64,000 nt of DNA, taken from positions 1,054,001 to 1,118,000 of the forward strand of contig NZ_UPHU01000001.1 in assembly GCF_900566075.1 (NCBI RefSeq), written 5' to 3'. Every line of letters starts with the position of its first letter. Position 1 is the stretch's first letter. The stretch is from Mycobacterium pseudokansasii (lineage in GTDB: Bacteria > Actinomycetota > Actinomycetes > Mycobacteriales > Mycobacteriaceae). Positions 10,901 to 18,578 of the stretch are shown in pieces. Under the pieces are notes generated by a model, which saw nothing but the letters and a program-made list of their open reading frames with translations, was not told the DNA's origin and did no database searches. The position numbers and the translations under genes were made by a program.

Positions 10901-11709
10901 TTTCGTCGGCTGCTTCGCTATTGGGCTCACCGGGACAGGGGGCCTATGCGGCAGCCAACTCGTGGGTGGATGGGCTGGTGGCCTACCGACGCTCTCAGGG
11001 TCTACCGGCGATCGGAATCAACTGGGGGCCGTGGGCGCAGGTGGGTCGTGGGCAATTCCTGGCCGATCGGGGCTTTTCGATGCTCACCCCGGAGCTGGGA
11101 TTGGCTGCCATGCAACAACTTCTGGTTGCCGACCGGGCCCGCACCGGAGTGTTCAGATTCGACGCCCGCCAGTGGTTCCAATCTTTCCCCGCCGCCAAAG
11201 AGTCCTCGCTGCTGGCCGGGCTGGCCGGCCCGCGCGACCAGGAAGCGAGCTTGGGCGACGCGCTGCGCCACGCAGACCGCCAGGAGCGTCAACGTCGGCT
11301 CGAGTCGTACCTGTGTGATCTGGCTGCCGGCAAACTCGGTGTGACACCGTCTCGCCTGGACACCCAGTCGGCCCTCGACCGCTTGGGGCTCGACTCGCTG
11401 AGCGCGTTGGCGCTGCGCAATCAGATTGACCACGATTTCGGCATCGCTGTCCCGGCCGTTCAGCTGCTGGACGGCGGCAGCATCGCAGGCCTTGCCGAGT
11501 GGCTCGCCGACCAGCTTTCCGGCGCGGCTACGGCGCAGCCCGATCCGACCGCGGCCGCCGATACCACTGCGGCGCAGCCTAACCGGACGCCGGAGGCCAC
11601 CGACACCGCCGGCGCACCGTGGATCGAGCTGCTGACCCAGGTCCCGCAGGTTTCAGATGACGACGTCGACGAACTGCTTCGTCAGGTTATTGCCGCCAAG
11701 GGAGATTGA
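4984..11709 (+). CDS. Type I PKS, ACP-KS-AT-DH-ER-KR-ACP
   Basis: 2241-residue single-module polyketide synthase. Domains: ACP1 about 8-82 (attachment Ser43 in LGLGSRD); KS about 98-525 with Cys271 (DTACSSSL), His406 and His446; AT about 629-955 with Ser717 in GHSMGE and a VASH motif resembling methylmalonyl-specific ATs; DH from about 976 with His1007 in HRIDGSCVLP; ER about 1500-1820; KR about 1841-2010 with GGMGGLG and the S-Y-N residues of SSAAS / GAYAAANSW; ACP2 with Ser2138. The ER nucleotide loop reads HSAAGDVGLAA, an Asp (1645) where Gly is usual. There is no thioesterase. A C-terminal helix (about 2213-2241, DDDVDELLRQV) looks like a docking element. The enzyme would extend the FAAL-supplied acyl chain by one unit. 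GTG start overlaps the preceding gene. Confidence 0.93.
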   Translation: MTASLPGDVELRKWLIDYLVTNVECNADGIDPDLSLKDLGLGSRDVINMSGELAKLLGRPVSPVDCWQHPTINALVAFLTTTESESVVDEGHSINRWVDEPIAVIGLGCRFPGGISGPEALWQFLWEGRCSIGEVPADRWMPFDDGSPAVEQTLARTTRWGSFLSDIDAFDAEFFEISPSEAAKMDPQQRLLLEVAWEALEHAGIPATSLRRSQTGVFAGACVSEYGHLAATDLPGVDAWNNTGGALSIIANRLSYFLDLHGPSVAVDTACSSSLVAIHLACQSLRMGDSDLAIAAGVNLLLSPAIFHGFDQAGVLSPTGRCHAFSADADGFVRGEGCGVVVLKRLNDALRAGDRVLAVVRGSAVNQDGRSNGLMAPNPAAQMAVLRAAYANADVPPREVDYVEAHGTGTLLGDPIEARALGKVLGRGRAATSPLLIGSIKTNLGHFEAAAGVAGFIKAVLAVQRGRLPASLHFETPNPHIAFDQLRLKVVADQQEWPAVGRPRRAGVSSFGFGGTNAHVVLEQAPEHVGVVREPDPAVGTLVVSGKTPQRIAAAAGVLADWMAGAGAGVELAEVAHTLAHHRVHHSRFATVCARERAQAVAGLRALAAGRAVTGLVGPHEGACRTGTVFVYSGQGSQWAGMGRQLLADEPVFAAAVAELEPIFVEQVGFSLHQVLAEAQPVTGDARVQPVIMGLQLALTQLWRSYGVHPDAVIGHSMGEVTAAVVAEALTPAEGLRVIAVRSRLMARLAGQGAVALIELDAEATAALLDTHPGVSAAGFLSPRQTVIAGPPTEVAAVITEVQRQDRFARRVNMEVASHTALMDPILPEWRSALADLAPKTPMIPLLSTVTGTANPPLDADYWVANLRQPVLLSGAITAAGQDHAIFIEISPHPMLTYAITETLGSEMHHHSIGTLWRDGDDTLSFHTNLNAASISHPPRLPHPSGPHPVLPATPWQHERHWLSAGSATAAAVVGHPLLGVGVTDPTNGIRVWERTLTPDYLWLGDHRIDGSCVLPGAAYIEMALAAATDAHGTDRDMPWEVVELCLRELMPITEPTVVVTTLSGTASRPSVEILSGSQDSGWTLHASAVLERGVPRVVEPIDVDDSSVTELDADSLYHRLRSAAQQHGPAFQGVIGLSVFGCGAARAEVRLPSVARQGVRRLLAHPVMVDVALQTLGATKPATDLGGAQGTGSMVLPARFRGVRVYGDLTEGVAALGVLRPTADPDRYVGRVVLTGSQGQALLVIDEIEMAVVRAGAGNEVAGHTFTLAWEPVDADKPAAAVGAVLLVGEHGAADGLLDAVHAGLSRRASHCQVVLAGDRAGLQDALTESDVWWSAVVLVCPPRSVDEALSDSAQLEVAQSRTLLVADIVKSLSRSGIRGRPRLWMVTRGAQHVAAGERVTLAQTTLRGMARVLTFEHPELQTTIVDVDAEADMSADALVDELCADCGHDEVALRNGQRYVNRLVRVPVSATGVVAAERRPALVDLDRGGAVRLQTDQPGRLGALAVHAARRMPLAADQVEVRVVAAGLNSSDVLKAKGLYPALDDTVGDGVPALGSECVGYVTGLGAAVDSVQLGQRVIALGPGSLASYLTTSADLVVPVPQALSDHEAAGLSVAYLTAWHGLCEVGRLTAGERVLIHSAAGDVGLAAVSIARVVGAIVYVTANSPAQREMLTQLGVDYVGDSHGLGFADEIAASTGGQGVDVILNSSAEEAIRRRGMEILAPGGRFVELSKRDGYAGAQLELAALARSASFAVVDLDVNLRLRSRRYRELLQEILQQVVAGELQPLPVSVFSLDQAVDAFEMMASDTHIGKIVISMPTAGSIAALAFPPAQPLVRADGGYIVVGGMGGLGFVVARWLVAEGAGLVVLNGRSAPGAEVADAIAEMNTGRRRVQVITGDIAQPDTAARLVAAVEEAGLRPAGLLHSAMVLADEIVSNMSASAMARVFAPKVAGHWWLHKATAHLDLDWWLTFSSAASLLGSPGQGAYAAANSWVDGLVAYRRSQGLPAIGINWGPWAQVGRGQFLADRGFSMLTPELGLAAMQQLLVADRARTGVFRFDARQWFQSFPAAKESSLLAGLAGPRDQEASLGDALRHADRQERQRRLESYLCDLAAGKLGVTPSRLDTQSALDRLGLDSLSALALRNQIDHDFGIAVPAVQLLDGGSIAGLAEWLADQLSGAATAQPDPTAAADTTAAQPNRTPEATDTAGAPWIELLTQVPQVSDDDVDELLRQVIAAKGD

Positions 11710-11711
11710 GG

Positions 11712-14700
11712 ATGACGGATAGGTCCAGCGAGAAGTCGATCGACATCACCAAGCTCTCCGCCGAGGAAAAGCGCGCGTTGTTGTCGCGGCTACTGATGGA
11801 GAAGGCGCAGGCGTCGGCGTCGGCGCATCCGTTGTCATACGGGCAGCGGTCGCTGTGGTTTCTTTACCAGCTTGCGCCCGGCAACCCCGCCTACACCCTC
11901 AGCTATGCCGGACGGATCAGCGGCGAGGTGGATGTGGCGGCGCTGGAACGCGCCGCACAGGCACTTGTCGAACGGCATGCGATCCTGCGCACCACGTTCG
12001 TCGTGCGCGACGGGCAGCCGGTTCAACTCGTCCATCCACACTGGCCGGTGCGCATTGTCCGACAAGATGTGGATGCTGGCGAGGTTGACGAGTGGATACG
12101 TCAGGAATCCCATCGTGCGTTCGACCTGAAAACCGGGCCGGTTTTCCGCCTGACGTTGCTCCGGCAATCACCACACGAGCACGTCCTGGTGCTCGCAGTG
12201 CATCACATCGCCGCCGACTTCTGGTCTGTCGACGTCATTCTCGACGATCTCTGCAAACTCTATGCCGCACAGCACGGCGCCGACGCGCCGGCGGTTAGCC
12301 CAGAGCGTTATGTCGGTTACGCGGATCGGCAGACGCAGATGCTGTCGAGTACCGAGGGGGATCGCCTTTGGCACTATTGGCGCGCACAGCTGGCCGGCGA
12401 CTTGCCGAAACTGGGCCTACCCACCGACCGGCCGCGACCCGCGGCTCCGTCGTTGCGCAGTGCCCTGCGACGATTCAGCGTTGACGGCCGGCTGGCCTCC
12501 GATCTCAGGGAGGTGGCCCGGGGCGCCGGCGCGACACCATACATGACGTTTCTGGCCGCATTCGCCACGCTGTTGCATCGGTACACCGGCCAGGACGACC
12601 TGCTGATCGGCTCACCATTCGCCTGCCGCGATCGGGTCGGGATGGAGGGTCTGGTCGGCTACGTGGCCAACACGGTCGTTCTGCGCGCCGAGTTGCATGG
12701 TGACCCGACGTTCTCGTCGTTGCTGGGACGGGTCAAGCAGACGGTTCTGGGCGCGCTCGCGCACCAGGATTACCCCTTTGCCTTGCTTGTGGAACGGCTA
12801 CGTCCGTCCCGGGACCTGAGCTCTACGCCGATCGTCCAGGTCTCGTTCGCGTGGGAACAGTCCCGCCGATTCCAGCGCGCAGCCGGCGGGGACCTGGGTC
12901 CCGAAGCACTTGAACTCGAGACCCTGCACGTCGGCCAGGGCGGTGCGGCCTTTGACTTGATGATCCAGGTGGCCGATGCGGGCGGGGAGTTCACCTGCGA
13001 TCTGCATTACAACAGCGATCTTTTCGATGACGCGACGATAGAGCGGATGGTCGGGCACTTCACGACGCTGCTCGACGGCATCGTCACCGATCCCGCCGGT
13101 CGCCTGTCGGAGCTGCCGCTGCTGACCGAGCTGGAGCGCCGCCAACAGGCGGCATGGAACGACACCCGGGTCTGCTACGACGCCCCCGATTGCCTGCACG
13201 AGATGGTTGCGCAAACCGCCCGGCGCAGCCCGCACACCGTCGCCGTGTCGTTCGCCGATCAGGAGATGACGTACGGGCAGCTCGACGACCAAGCGAATGC
13301 CCTGGCCCATCGGCTGCGCGGCTTGGGAGTGGGGCCCGACAGCATCGTTCCGGTGCTGTTGGACCGCTCAGCAGACCTGGTGGTGGCTTTGCTGGGAGTG
13401 CTCAAGGCCGGCGGCGCGTTCATGCCGCTGGACCCGGCGCAACCGGCCAACCGCATCGCGGCGATGATTGGCAACGTGCCGGACGCGCTGGTATGCGTCA
13501 CGCACCGCCGACATCTGCAAAGCCTGCCCGGATTCACCGGTCATCGCCTCTGCCTCGACCTGCCCATGACGCCGGCAGACGGCGTCGCGGCGGCCGCCGG
13601 TACCCACGGCTGCGGTCGGGCGGCAAGCCTTGCCTACGTCGTCCACACGTCCGGCTCGACCGGCACGCCAAAGGGTGCGCTCAACACCCACGGCGGGATC
13701 CGGAATCGGCTGTTGTGGATGCAGGCCACCTACCAACTCACTCCTGCGGACCGGGTCCTGCACAAGACTCCGATAAGTTTCGACCCCTCGATCTGGGAGA
13801 TCTTCTGGCCGTTGATCGTCGGCGCACGGCTTGTCATCGCCGAACCCGAGGTTCATAAGGACCCGGCTGCGCTGGTTCGCACCATCGTCGAACAGGCTGT
13901 CACCACAGTGCATTTCGTGCCGTCAATGCTGCGCTCCTTCCTGGCTCAGCCCGGGGCAACCGAGTGCGTCAGGTTGCGCCGGGTGTTCTGCAGCGGCGAA
14001 GTGCTGCCGGGTGACCTTCAGGACCGCTTCCTGGACACCTTGGACGCCGAGCTTTACAACCTCTACGGTCCCACCGAGGCAGCGATCGACGTCACCCATT
14101 ACCACTGCAAACGTGGTGAGTCCCGCTCGCCGGTCCCGATTGGGCGACCGATCGCCAACATTCGCATTCATCTCTTGGACGCTCATCAGCACCCGGTGCC
14201 GGTCGGCGTGCCGGGCGAGCTGTGCATCGGTGGGGTAGGGGTGGCGCGCGGCTACCTCAATCAGCCCGACGCAACAGCAGCCAGCTTCCTCACCGATCCG
14301 TTCGCGGAGGTTCCCGGAGGGCTGCTGTATCGGACCGGCGACCGGGCGCGGTACCTGCCGGACGGCAACATCGAGTACATGGGCCGCCTCGATAACCAGG
14401 TGAAGATCAGCGGCGTCCGGATCGAGCCGGGTGAGGTGGAGGCCGCACTGCTAAAGCACCCCGGCGTCAGCGACAGCGCGGTCGTGGCCGACACCGACAG
14501 CCGCGGCAACCCGCGGCTGGTCGCCCATATTGTGGCGACCCAGGATGCCGTGCCGAGTGTTGCCGAGCTGCGCCGCTTTCTCCTCGATCAGCTTCCCGCG
14601 GCGATGGTGCCGGCGGTCTTCTCGATGGTCGAATCCCTGCCACATACGTCGAGCGGAAAGGTCGACCGCCGCGCGCTGAAGGCGGCACGTCAAGCGGCGC

Positions 14701-17063
14701 CGGTAACGGGGCCGGAGTTCGTCGCCGCGCGGACGCCTGCTGAGAAGATCCTCACCGCGATCTGGTGTGAGGTGCTCGATCTGGAAACGGTTGGCGTGCA
14801 TGATGATTTCTTCTCCCTTGGCGGCTCCTCGAGCCACAGCCTGGAAGTCGCGGCGAAAGCGAATGCAGCCAACCTACCGTTGCGGCCGGAGTCGTTGTTC
14901 GTCTTCGGCACCATCGCCGAGCTGGCCGGCGAGTACGGCGGCAAGGCCACGCAGGACGTGCCAGAACCCGACGTGGCTAGAGCATCCGAGACATCCGAGC
15001 CCGGCAGCCAGGTCGTCGCAGCCGACTCTGCTCCGCCGGTGCCCGCTACCAGCCCGCAGACGCGTAACACGGTGATGGAAAGCATCGGTGTGTATCTGCC
15101 GGCGGGAGTGATGTCGACCGAGAGCGTCCTGGCAGGCTGCGTCAACGAGATCGGTATTCCGTTGGAACGTCTGACCGGAATCCGCAGCAGGCGGGTGGTC
15201 GGACCGGGCGAGTTCTCGATCGACCTGGCCCGAAATGCGATGGCCGACTGTCTGGCCCGGTCGAAGTATGCGCCTGACGAGATTGATCTGGTCATCTGCT
15301 GCAACATTTCCCGCTACGACGGACCCGGGCACAAGGTCGTGTTCGAGCCCAGCACCGCGGCGCGGCTTCGAGACCAATGCGGCCTTACCAATGCGATTGC
15401 CTTCGACGTTTCCAACGCATGCGCCGGGATGTTCACCGGTGTCGCCGTGGCCGATGCATTCCTGCAGGCCGGACTGGTCGAGTGCGCCATGGTCGTCAGT
15501 GGTGAATACATCAGCCACATCACCGAGACGGCGCAGCAGCAAATCGAGGGACCAATGGATCCGCGGCTCGCGTGCTTGACCGTTGGTGACGCCGGCGCCG
15601 CGGTGATCCTCGAGCGCGGCACCAATGACCGGGTCGGCTTTCACGACATCGACATGGCCACGCTGAGCCGGTACAGCACCCTTTGCATGGCCAAGGCAAG
15701 CGATGGTCCACACGGCGGCGCGATTATGACCACCGACTCGATCAACATCACCGCCACGGTGGTCAAGCGTTTACTGCCGTACACCGCCGCCGTGATGAGT
15801 CGACGCGGCTGGCGGCCTGAACACTGCGACCACATCGTCATACATCAGACATCAAAGGCATCGCTCAACGACGCGGTCGTGGCGATGAATGGGATGTTCG
15901 GCCCGGGTAGCGCCCAACCGGCCAGCGTCGTCAACAATCTGGGTGAACGGGGAAACACCGCCAGCACCACACACTTCGTGGCCCTCGGCGATCAGATCCG
16001 GGCCAATCGGATCAACCCAGGGGACAAAGTGCTGTTCAGTATCAGCGGCACCGGACAGACGATCGGCGCCGCCCTCTACACCTTCGACGACCTGCCGGCC
16101 CGAATGCGCAGGGCGCCCGAGGGTCAACACCACCACCACGGCTTCTCGGCCCGTCGACGGCGCCCGGAGCCACCACCGGGGCCCCGGGTGCGGATCGAAG
16201 GGGTCGGCACCGCCGCCGAGCAATCCCGGCCTCGGCGTGCAGTCGAGCTCGCGACGCAAGCCGCCAGACAGTGCCTCAGCCGGCGCGTCATGGATCCGGC
16301 ACAGCTCGAACTGATCCTCTACGCCGGGGTGTACCGGGAAGACTTCATCGCCGAACCGGCCATCGCGGCGTTGGTGGCCTGCGAACTCGGTGCTAACGTC
16401 GACATCGATTCTCCCGATGCGTCAAAGACTTTCGCCTTCGACGTGCTCAATGGCGCGGTCGGCTTCCTCAACGCGTGTCAAGTGGGCGTGCAGATGATCG
16501 GCGCTGGAAAAGCCGAACACGCGATGGTCGTGGCTGCCGAGATCGAAAATAACGGCGCCGACAGCGGGCACCCGTTGTATGGCGTCAGCGAGACGGGCTC
16601 CGCGGTGATTCTGGGCAGGTCCGACGGCAATTCAGGCTTCGGCCGGTTTGTCTTCCATCACCATCCGGAGTACGCCTCCGCACTGGAAACGTACTTGCAG
16701 CAAGGGGATGGACGCAGCTGGCTGCAGATCGACCGCGATCCGGACCTGTCGGCCCGCTACCTGGACTGCATCCCGGCCGCTGTCGAGGAACTGCTCAAGC
16801 TCGAAGAGCTGGACGGCTCCCAGATCGCGGCCGTGTTCCCTCCGCACCTGTCCCCGGCGGATCGCACCGAACTCGCCGCGCGCCTGAACATTCCGGTTTC
16901 ACGATTCATTGACCTCGCGACCGAATCCGATTTGTTCTCCTCGTGTCTGCCCTACGAACTGGAACACGCCTGGAGGCATCAGCTGGTCAGTCCGGGCGAT
17001 ATCGGGCTGGTCATCAGCGTCGGCTCCGGCATCGAGGTCGGTTGTGCCACCTACCGCTTCTGA
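11712..17063 (+). CDS. NRPS (C-A-PCP) fused to two KASIII-like domains
   Basis: 1783 residues from the ATG at 11712, preferred over a TTG at 11706 because GGGAG lies 7 bases before it. The N-terminal helix (LSAEEKRALLSRLLMEKA) could receive the PKS tail. Condensation domain about 39-470 has HHIAADFW at 164-171. Adenylation domain about 495-985 has HTSGSTGTPKG and pocket residues D-P-W-H-F-S-L-I-D-K, close to serine codes. PCP has the LGGSS attachment site (Ser1040 likely). Then come a KASIII domain (about 1122-1467) with Cys1237, His1378 and Asn1415, a His/Arg-rich linker, and a second KASIII fold (about 1493-1783) in which the Cys position is Ala1582 and the Asn is lost. No TE or reductase release domain follows. 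It likely joins the PKS acyl chain to serine and releases or acylates through the KASIII pair. Confidence 0.9.
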   Translation: MTDRSSEKSIDITKLSAEEKRALLSRLLMEKAQASASAHPLSYGQRSLWFLYQLAPGNPAYTLSYAGRISGEVDVAALERAAQALVERHAILRTTFVVRDGQPVQLVHPHWPVRIVRQDVDAGEVDEWIRQESHRAFDLKTGPVFRLTLLRQSPHEHVLVLAVHHIAADFWSVDVILDDLCKLYAAQHGADAPAVSPERYVGYADRQTQMLSSTEGDRLWHYWRAQLAGDLPKLGLPTDRPRPAAPSLRSALRRFSVDGRLASDLREVARGAGATPYMTFLAAFATLLHRYTGQDDLLIGSPFACRDRVGMEGLVGYVANTVVLRAELHGDPTFSSLLGRVKQTVLGALAHQDYPFALLVERLRPSRDLSSTPIVQVSFAWEQSRRFQRAAGGDLGPEALELETLHVGQGGAAFDLMIQVADAGGEFTCDLHYNSDLFDDATIERMVGHFTTLLDGIVTDPAGRLSELPLLTELERRQQAAWNDTRVCYDAPDCLHEMVAQTARRSPHTVAVSFADQEMTYGQLDDQANALAHRLRGLGVGPDSIVPVLLDRSADLVVALLGVLKAGGAFMPLDPAQPANRIAAMIGNVPDALVCVTHRRHLQSLPGFTGHRLCLDLPMTPADGVAAAAGTHGCGRAASLAYVVHTSGSTGTPKGALNTHGGIRNRLLWMQATYQLTPADRVLHKTPISFDPSIWEIFWPLIVGARLVIAEPEVHKDPAALVRTIVEQAVTTVHFVPSMLRSFLAQPGATECVRLRRVFCSGEVLPGDLQDRFLDTLDAELYNLYGPTEAAIDVTHYHCKRGESRSPVPIGRPIANIRIHLLDAHQHPVPVGVPGELCIGGVGVARGYLNQPDATAASFLTDPFAEVPGGLLYRTGDRARYLPDGNIEYMGRLDNQVKISGVRIEPGEVEAALLKHPGVSDSAVVADTDSRGNPRLVAHIVATQDAVPSVAELRRFLLDQLPAAMVPAVFSMVESLPHTSSGKVDRRALKAARQAAPVTGPEFVAARTPAEKILTAIWCEVLDLETVGVHDDFFSLGGSSSHSLEVAAKANAANLPLRPESLFVFGTIAELAGEYGGKATQDVPEPDVARASETSEPGSQVVAADSAPPVPATSPQTRNTVMESIGVYLPAGVMSTESVLAGCVNEIGIPLERLTGIRSRRVVGPGEFSIDLARNAMADCLARSKYAPDEIDLVICCNISRYDGPGHKVVFEPSTAARLRDQCGLTNAIAFDVSNACAGMFTGVAVADAFLQAGLVECAMVVSGEYISHITETAQQQIEGPMDPRLACLTVGDAGAAVILERGTNDRVGFHDIDMATLSRYSTLCMAKASDGPHGGAIMTTDSINITATVVKRLLPYTAAVMSRRGWRPEHCDHIVIHQTSKASLNDAVVAMNGMFGPGSAQPASVVNNLGERGNTASTTHFVALGDQIRANRINPGDKVLFSISGTGQTIGAALYTFDDLPARMRRAPEGQHHHHGFSARRRRPEPPPGPRVRIEGVGTAAEQSRPRRAVELATQAARQCLSRRVMDPAQLELILYAGVYREDFIAEPAIAALVACELGANVDIDSPDASKTFAFDVLNGAVGFLNACQVGVQMIGAGKAEHAMVVAAEIENNGADSGHPLYGVSETGSAVILGRSDGNSGFGRFVFHHHPEYASALETYLQQGDGRSWLQIDRDPDLSARYLDCIPAAVEELLKLEELDGSQIAAVFPPHLSPADRTELAARLNIPVSRFIDLATESDLFSSCLPYELEHAWRHQLVSPGDIGLVISVGSGIEVGCATYRF

Positions 17064-17198
17064 TGCCGATGTTGACTGCCGTTACGGGAAGAACGGCAAC
17101 CCACGAACGATCCGCGCAGTTGCCGGCCGAACCGGCGATGTGTTTGGTCGCCACAATGTTGTTGTGTTGTGCTGCAACATGAAAGGCCGCGGTCCGTC

Positions 17199-18443
17199 AT
17201 GAAATTTGCCCTGGTCTCCTACGGAACGCGCGGAGATGTCGAGCCCTGCGCAGCGGTCGCGCTGGAGCTGTTGCGGCGGGGCCACGACGTGCGTATTGCA
17301 GTGCCGCCCAACTTGCTTGGCTTTGCCGAGTCGGTCGGGCTTACGGCGGTCCCCTACGGGCCGGACTCGCGGGAGCAACAGAAGGACGATTTCGCCAAGG
17401 ACTTCTGGAAGATGATCCGGACTCCGACCACGTTTCTGCACAAGGGCAGAGATTTCATCACCAGGGGTTGGGCCGAGATGAGCGCAACACTGACAGCTCT
17501 GGCGCGCGATGCCGATCTCATCATGTCAAGCTGGATGTACCCCGGGATCGCCGCCAATGTTGGCGAATACTATGGCATTCCGGTTGCTATGCTGAATTTC
17601 GCTCCACTGCAAGTCAATAGCCGACTCTTGCCGAGCCTTCCCGCTCCGTTGGGCCGCGGCGCGCTTTCGGCGGCCTGGTGGATGTACTGGAGGATGACGA
17701 AGGAAGCCGAGGCGGCGCAACGCCGTGAATTGGGTTTGCCAACAGCGACGCCCTCGGCGGGACGACGAAACGGCGAGCGGGGATCGCTTGAGATCCAAGC
17801 CTACGACGAGCTGCTATTTCCCGGGCTGGCAGCCGAATGGGCTGGGCGGTGGCCCTTTGTTGGTGCGCTAACGATGGAATTGGCAACGGATGTCGACAAC
17901 GAGGTCGCGTCGTGGATTGCCGCCGGCGCGCCGCCGATCTACTTCGGATTCGGCAGTAGGCCGGTCAAATCGATCGCAGACCTGATCGCCATGATCAGCG
18001 CATCCTGCGAAAAGCTGGGTGAGCGGGCGCTGATTTGCACCGGCGAGAATGATTTCACCGCGACTCCGGATCGCGACCATGTCAAAGTTGTTCGCGCGGT
18101 GAGCCACGCGGCCATTTTTCCCGCGTGCCGCGCGGTGGTCCACCACGGTGGAGCCGGCACCACGTCCGCGGGTTTGCGGGCCGGCGTCCCGACGTTGATC
18201 CTGTGGTTCACTTCCGACCAGCCGATGTTTGCGGCCGCGGTCAAGCGGCTCAACGTTGGCACTGGCCGGCGTTTCTCTAATGTCACGCAGGAATCGCTGG
18301 TCGCCGACTTGAGTGCCATCCTCACACCAGAACGCGGCGGCCGTGCGCGCGAAATCGCCGCCCGGATGAGCAAACCCGCCGACAGTATCGCCGCCACCGC
18401 CGACGCGTTGGAAGATGCGGCTCGCCTGAGGCGGTTTGGCTGA
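17199..18443 (+). CDS. GT1-type glycosyltransferase (GPL/rhamnosyltransferase-like)
   Basis: 414 residues from the ATG at 17199, which gives the canonical family start MKFALVSYGTRGDVEP. It resembles the mycobacterial glycosyltransferases of the Rv1524 / Rv1526c / glycopeptidolipid Gtf type. The C-terminal nucleotide-sugar motif HHGGAGTTSAGLRAGVPTL is intact, as is YFGFGSRPV. These enzymes transfer a sugar, often a deoxyhexose, to a lipid or peptidolipid hydroxyl. It stands 135 bases after the NRPS in the same direction, so the cluster product is probably glycosylated. Sugar and acceptor cannot be read from sequence. Confidence 0.9.
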   Translation: MKFALVSYGTRGDVEPCAAVALELLRRGHDVRIAVPPNLLGFAESVGLTAVPYGPDSREQQKDDFAKDFWKMIRTPTTFLHKGRDFITRGWAEMSATLTALARDADLIMSSWMYPGIAANVGEYYGIPVAMLNFAPLQVNSRLLPSLPAPLGRGALSAAWWMYWRMTKEAEAAQRRELGLPTATPSAGRRNGERGSLEIQAYDELLFPGLAAEWAGRWPFVGALTMELATDVDNEVASWIAAGAPPIYFGFGSRPVKSIADLIAMISASCEKLGERALICTGENDFTATPDRDHVKVVRAVSHAAIFPACRAVVHHGGAGTTSAGLRAGVPTLILWFTSDQPMFAAAVKRLNVGTGRRFSNVTQESLVADLSAILTPERGGRAREIAARMSKPADSIAATADALEDAARLRRFG

Positions 18444-18566
18444 TGGACATACCCGCTTCGCCGAGGTGGGTTTCGCAACGACGGACCCGATGGCGTCAGG
18501 GAGCCGGTCGTGGTGGGGGTGGCGCCGGCTGGCACGACGACCCAACAACCGGATTGCCATCGGAGC

Positions 18567-18572
18567 AAGGAG
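18567..18572 (+). promoter_or_regulatory. Strong ribosome binding site of the FAAL-ACP gene
   Basis: AAGGAG, 6 bases before the ATG at 18579. The 135-base gap upstream of this gene shows no clear promoter or terminator hairpin, so readthrough from the glycosyltransferase is likely. Confidence 0.6.
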
Positions 18573-18578
18573 TAGTAG

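Noticed and set aside
11706..11711. TTG start for the NRPS overlapping the PKS stop
   Set aside because: ATG 11712 has GGGAG at a good 7-base spacing, so it is the better start.
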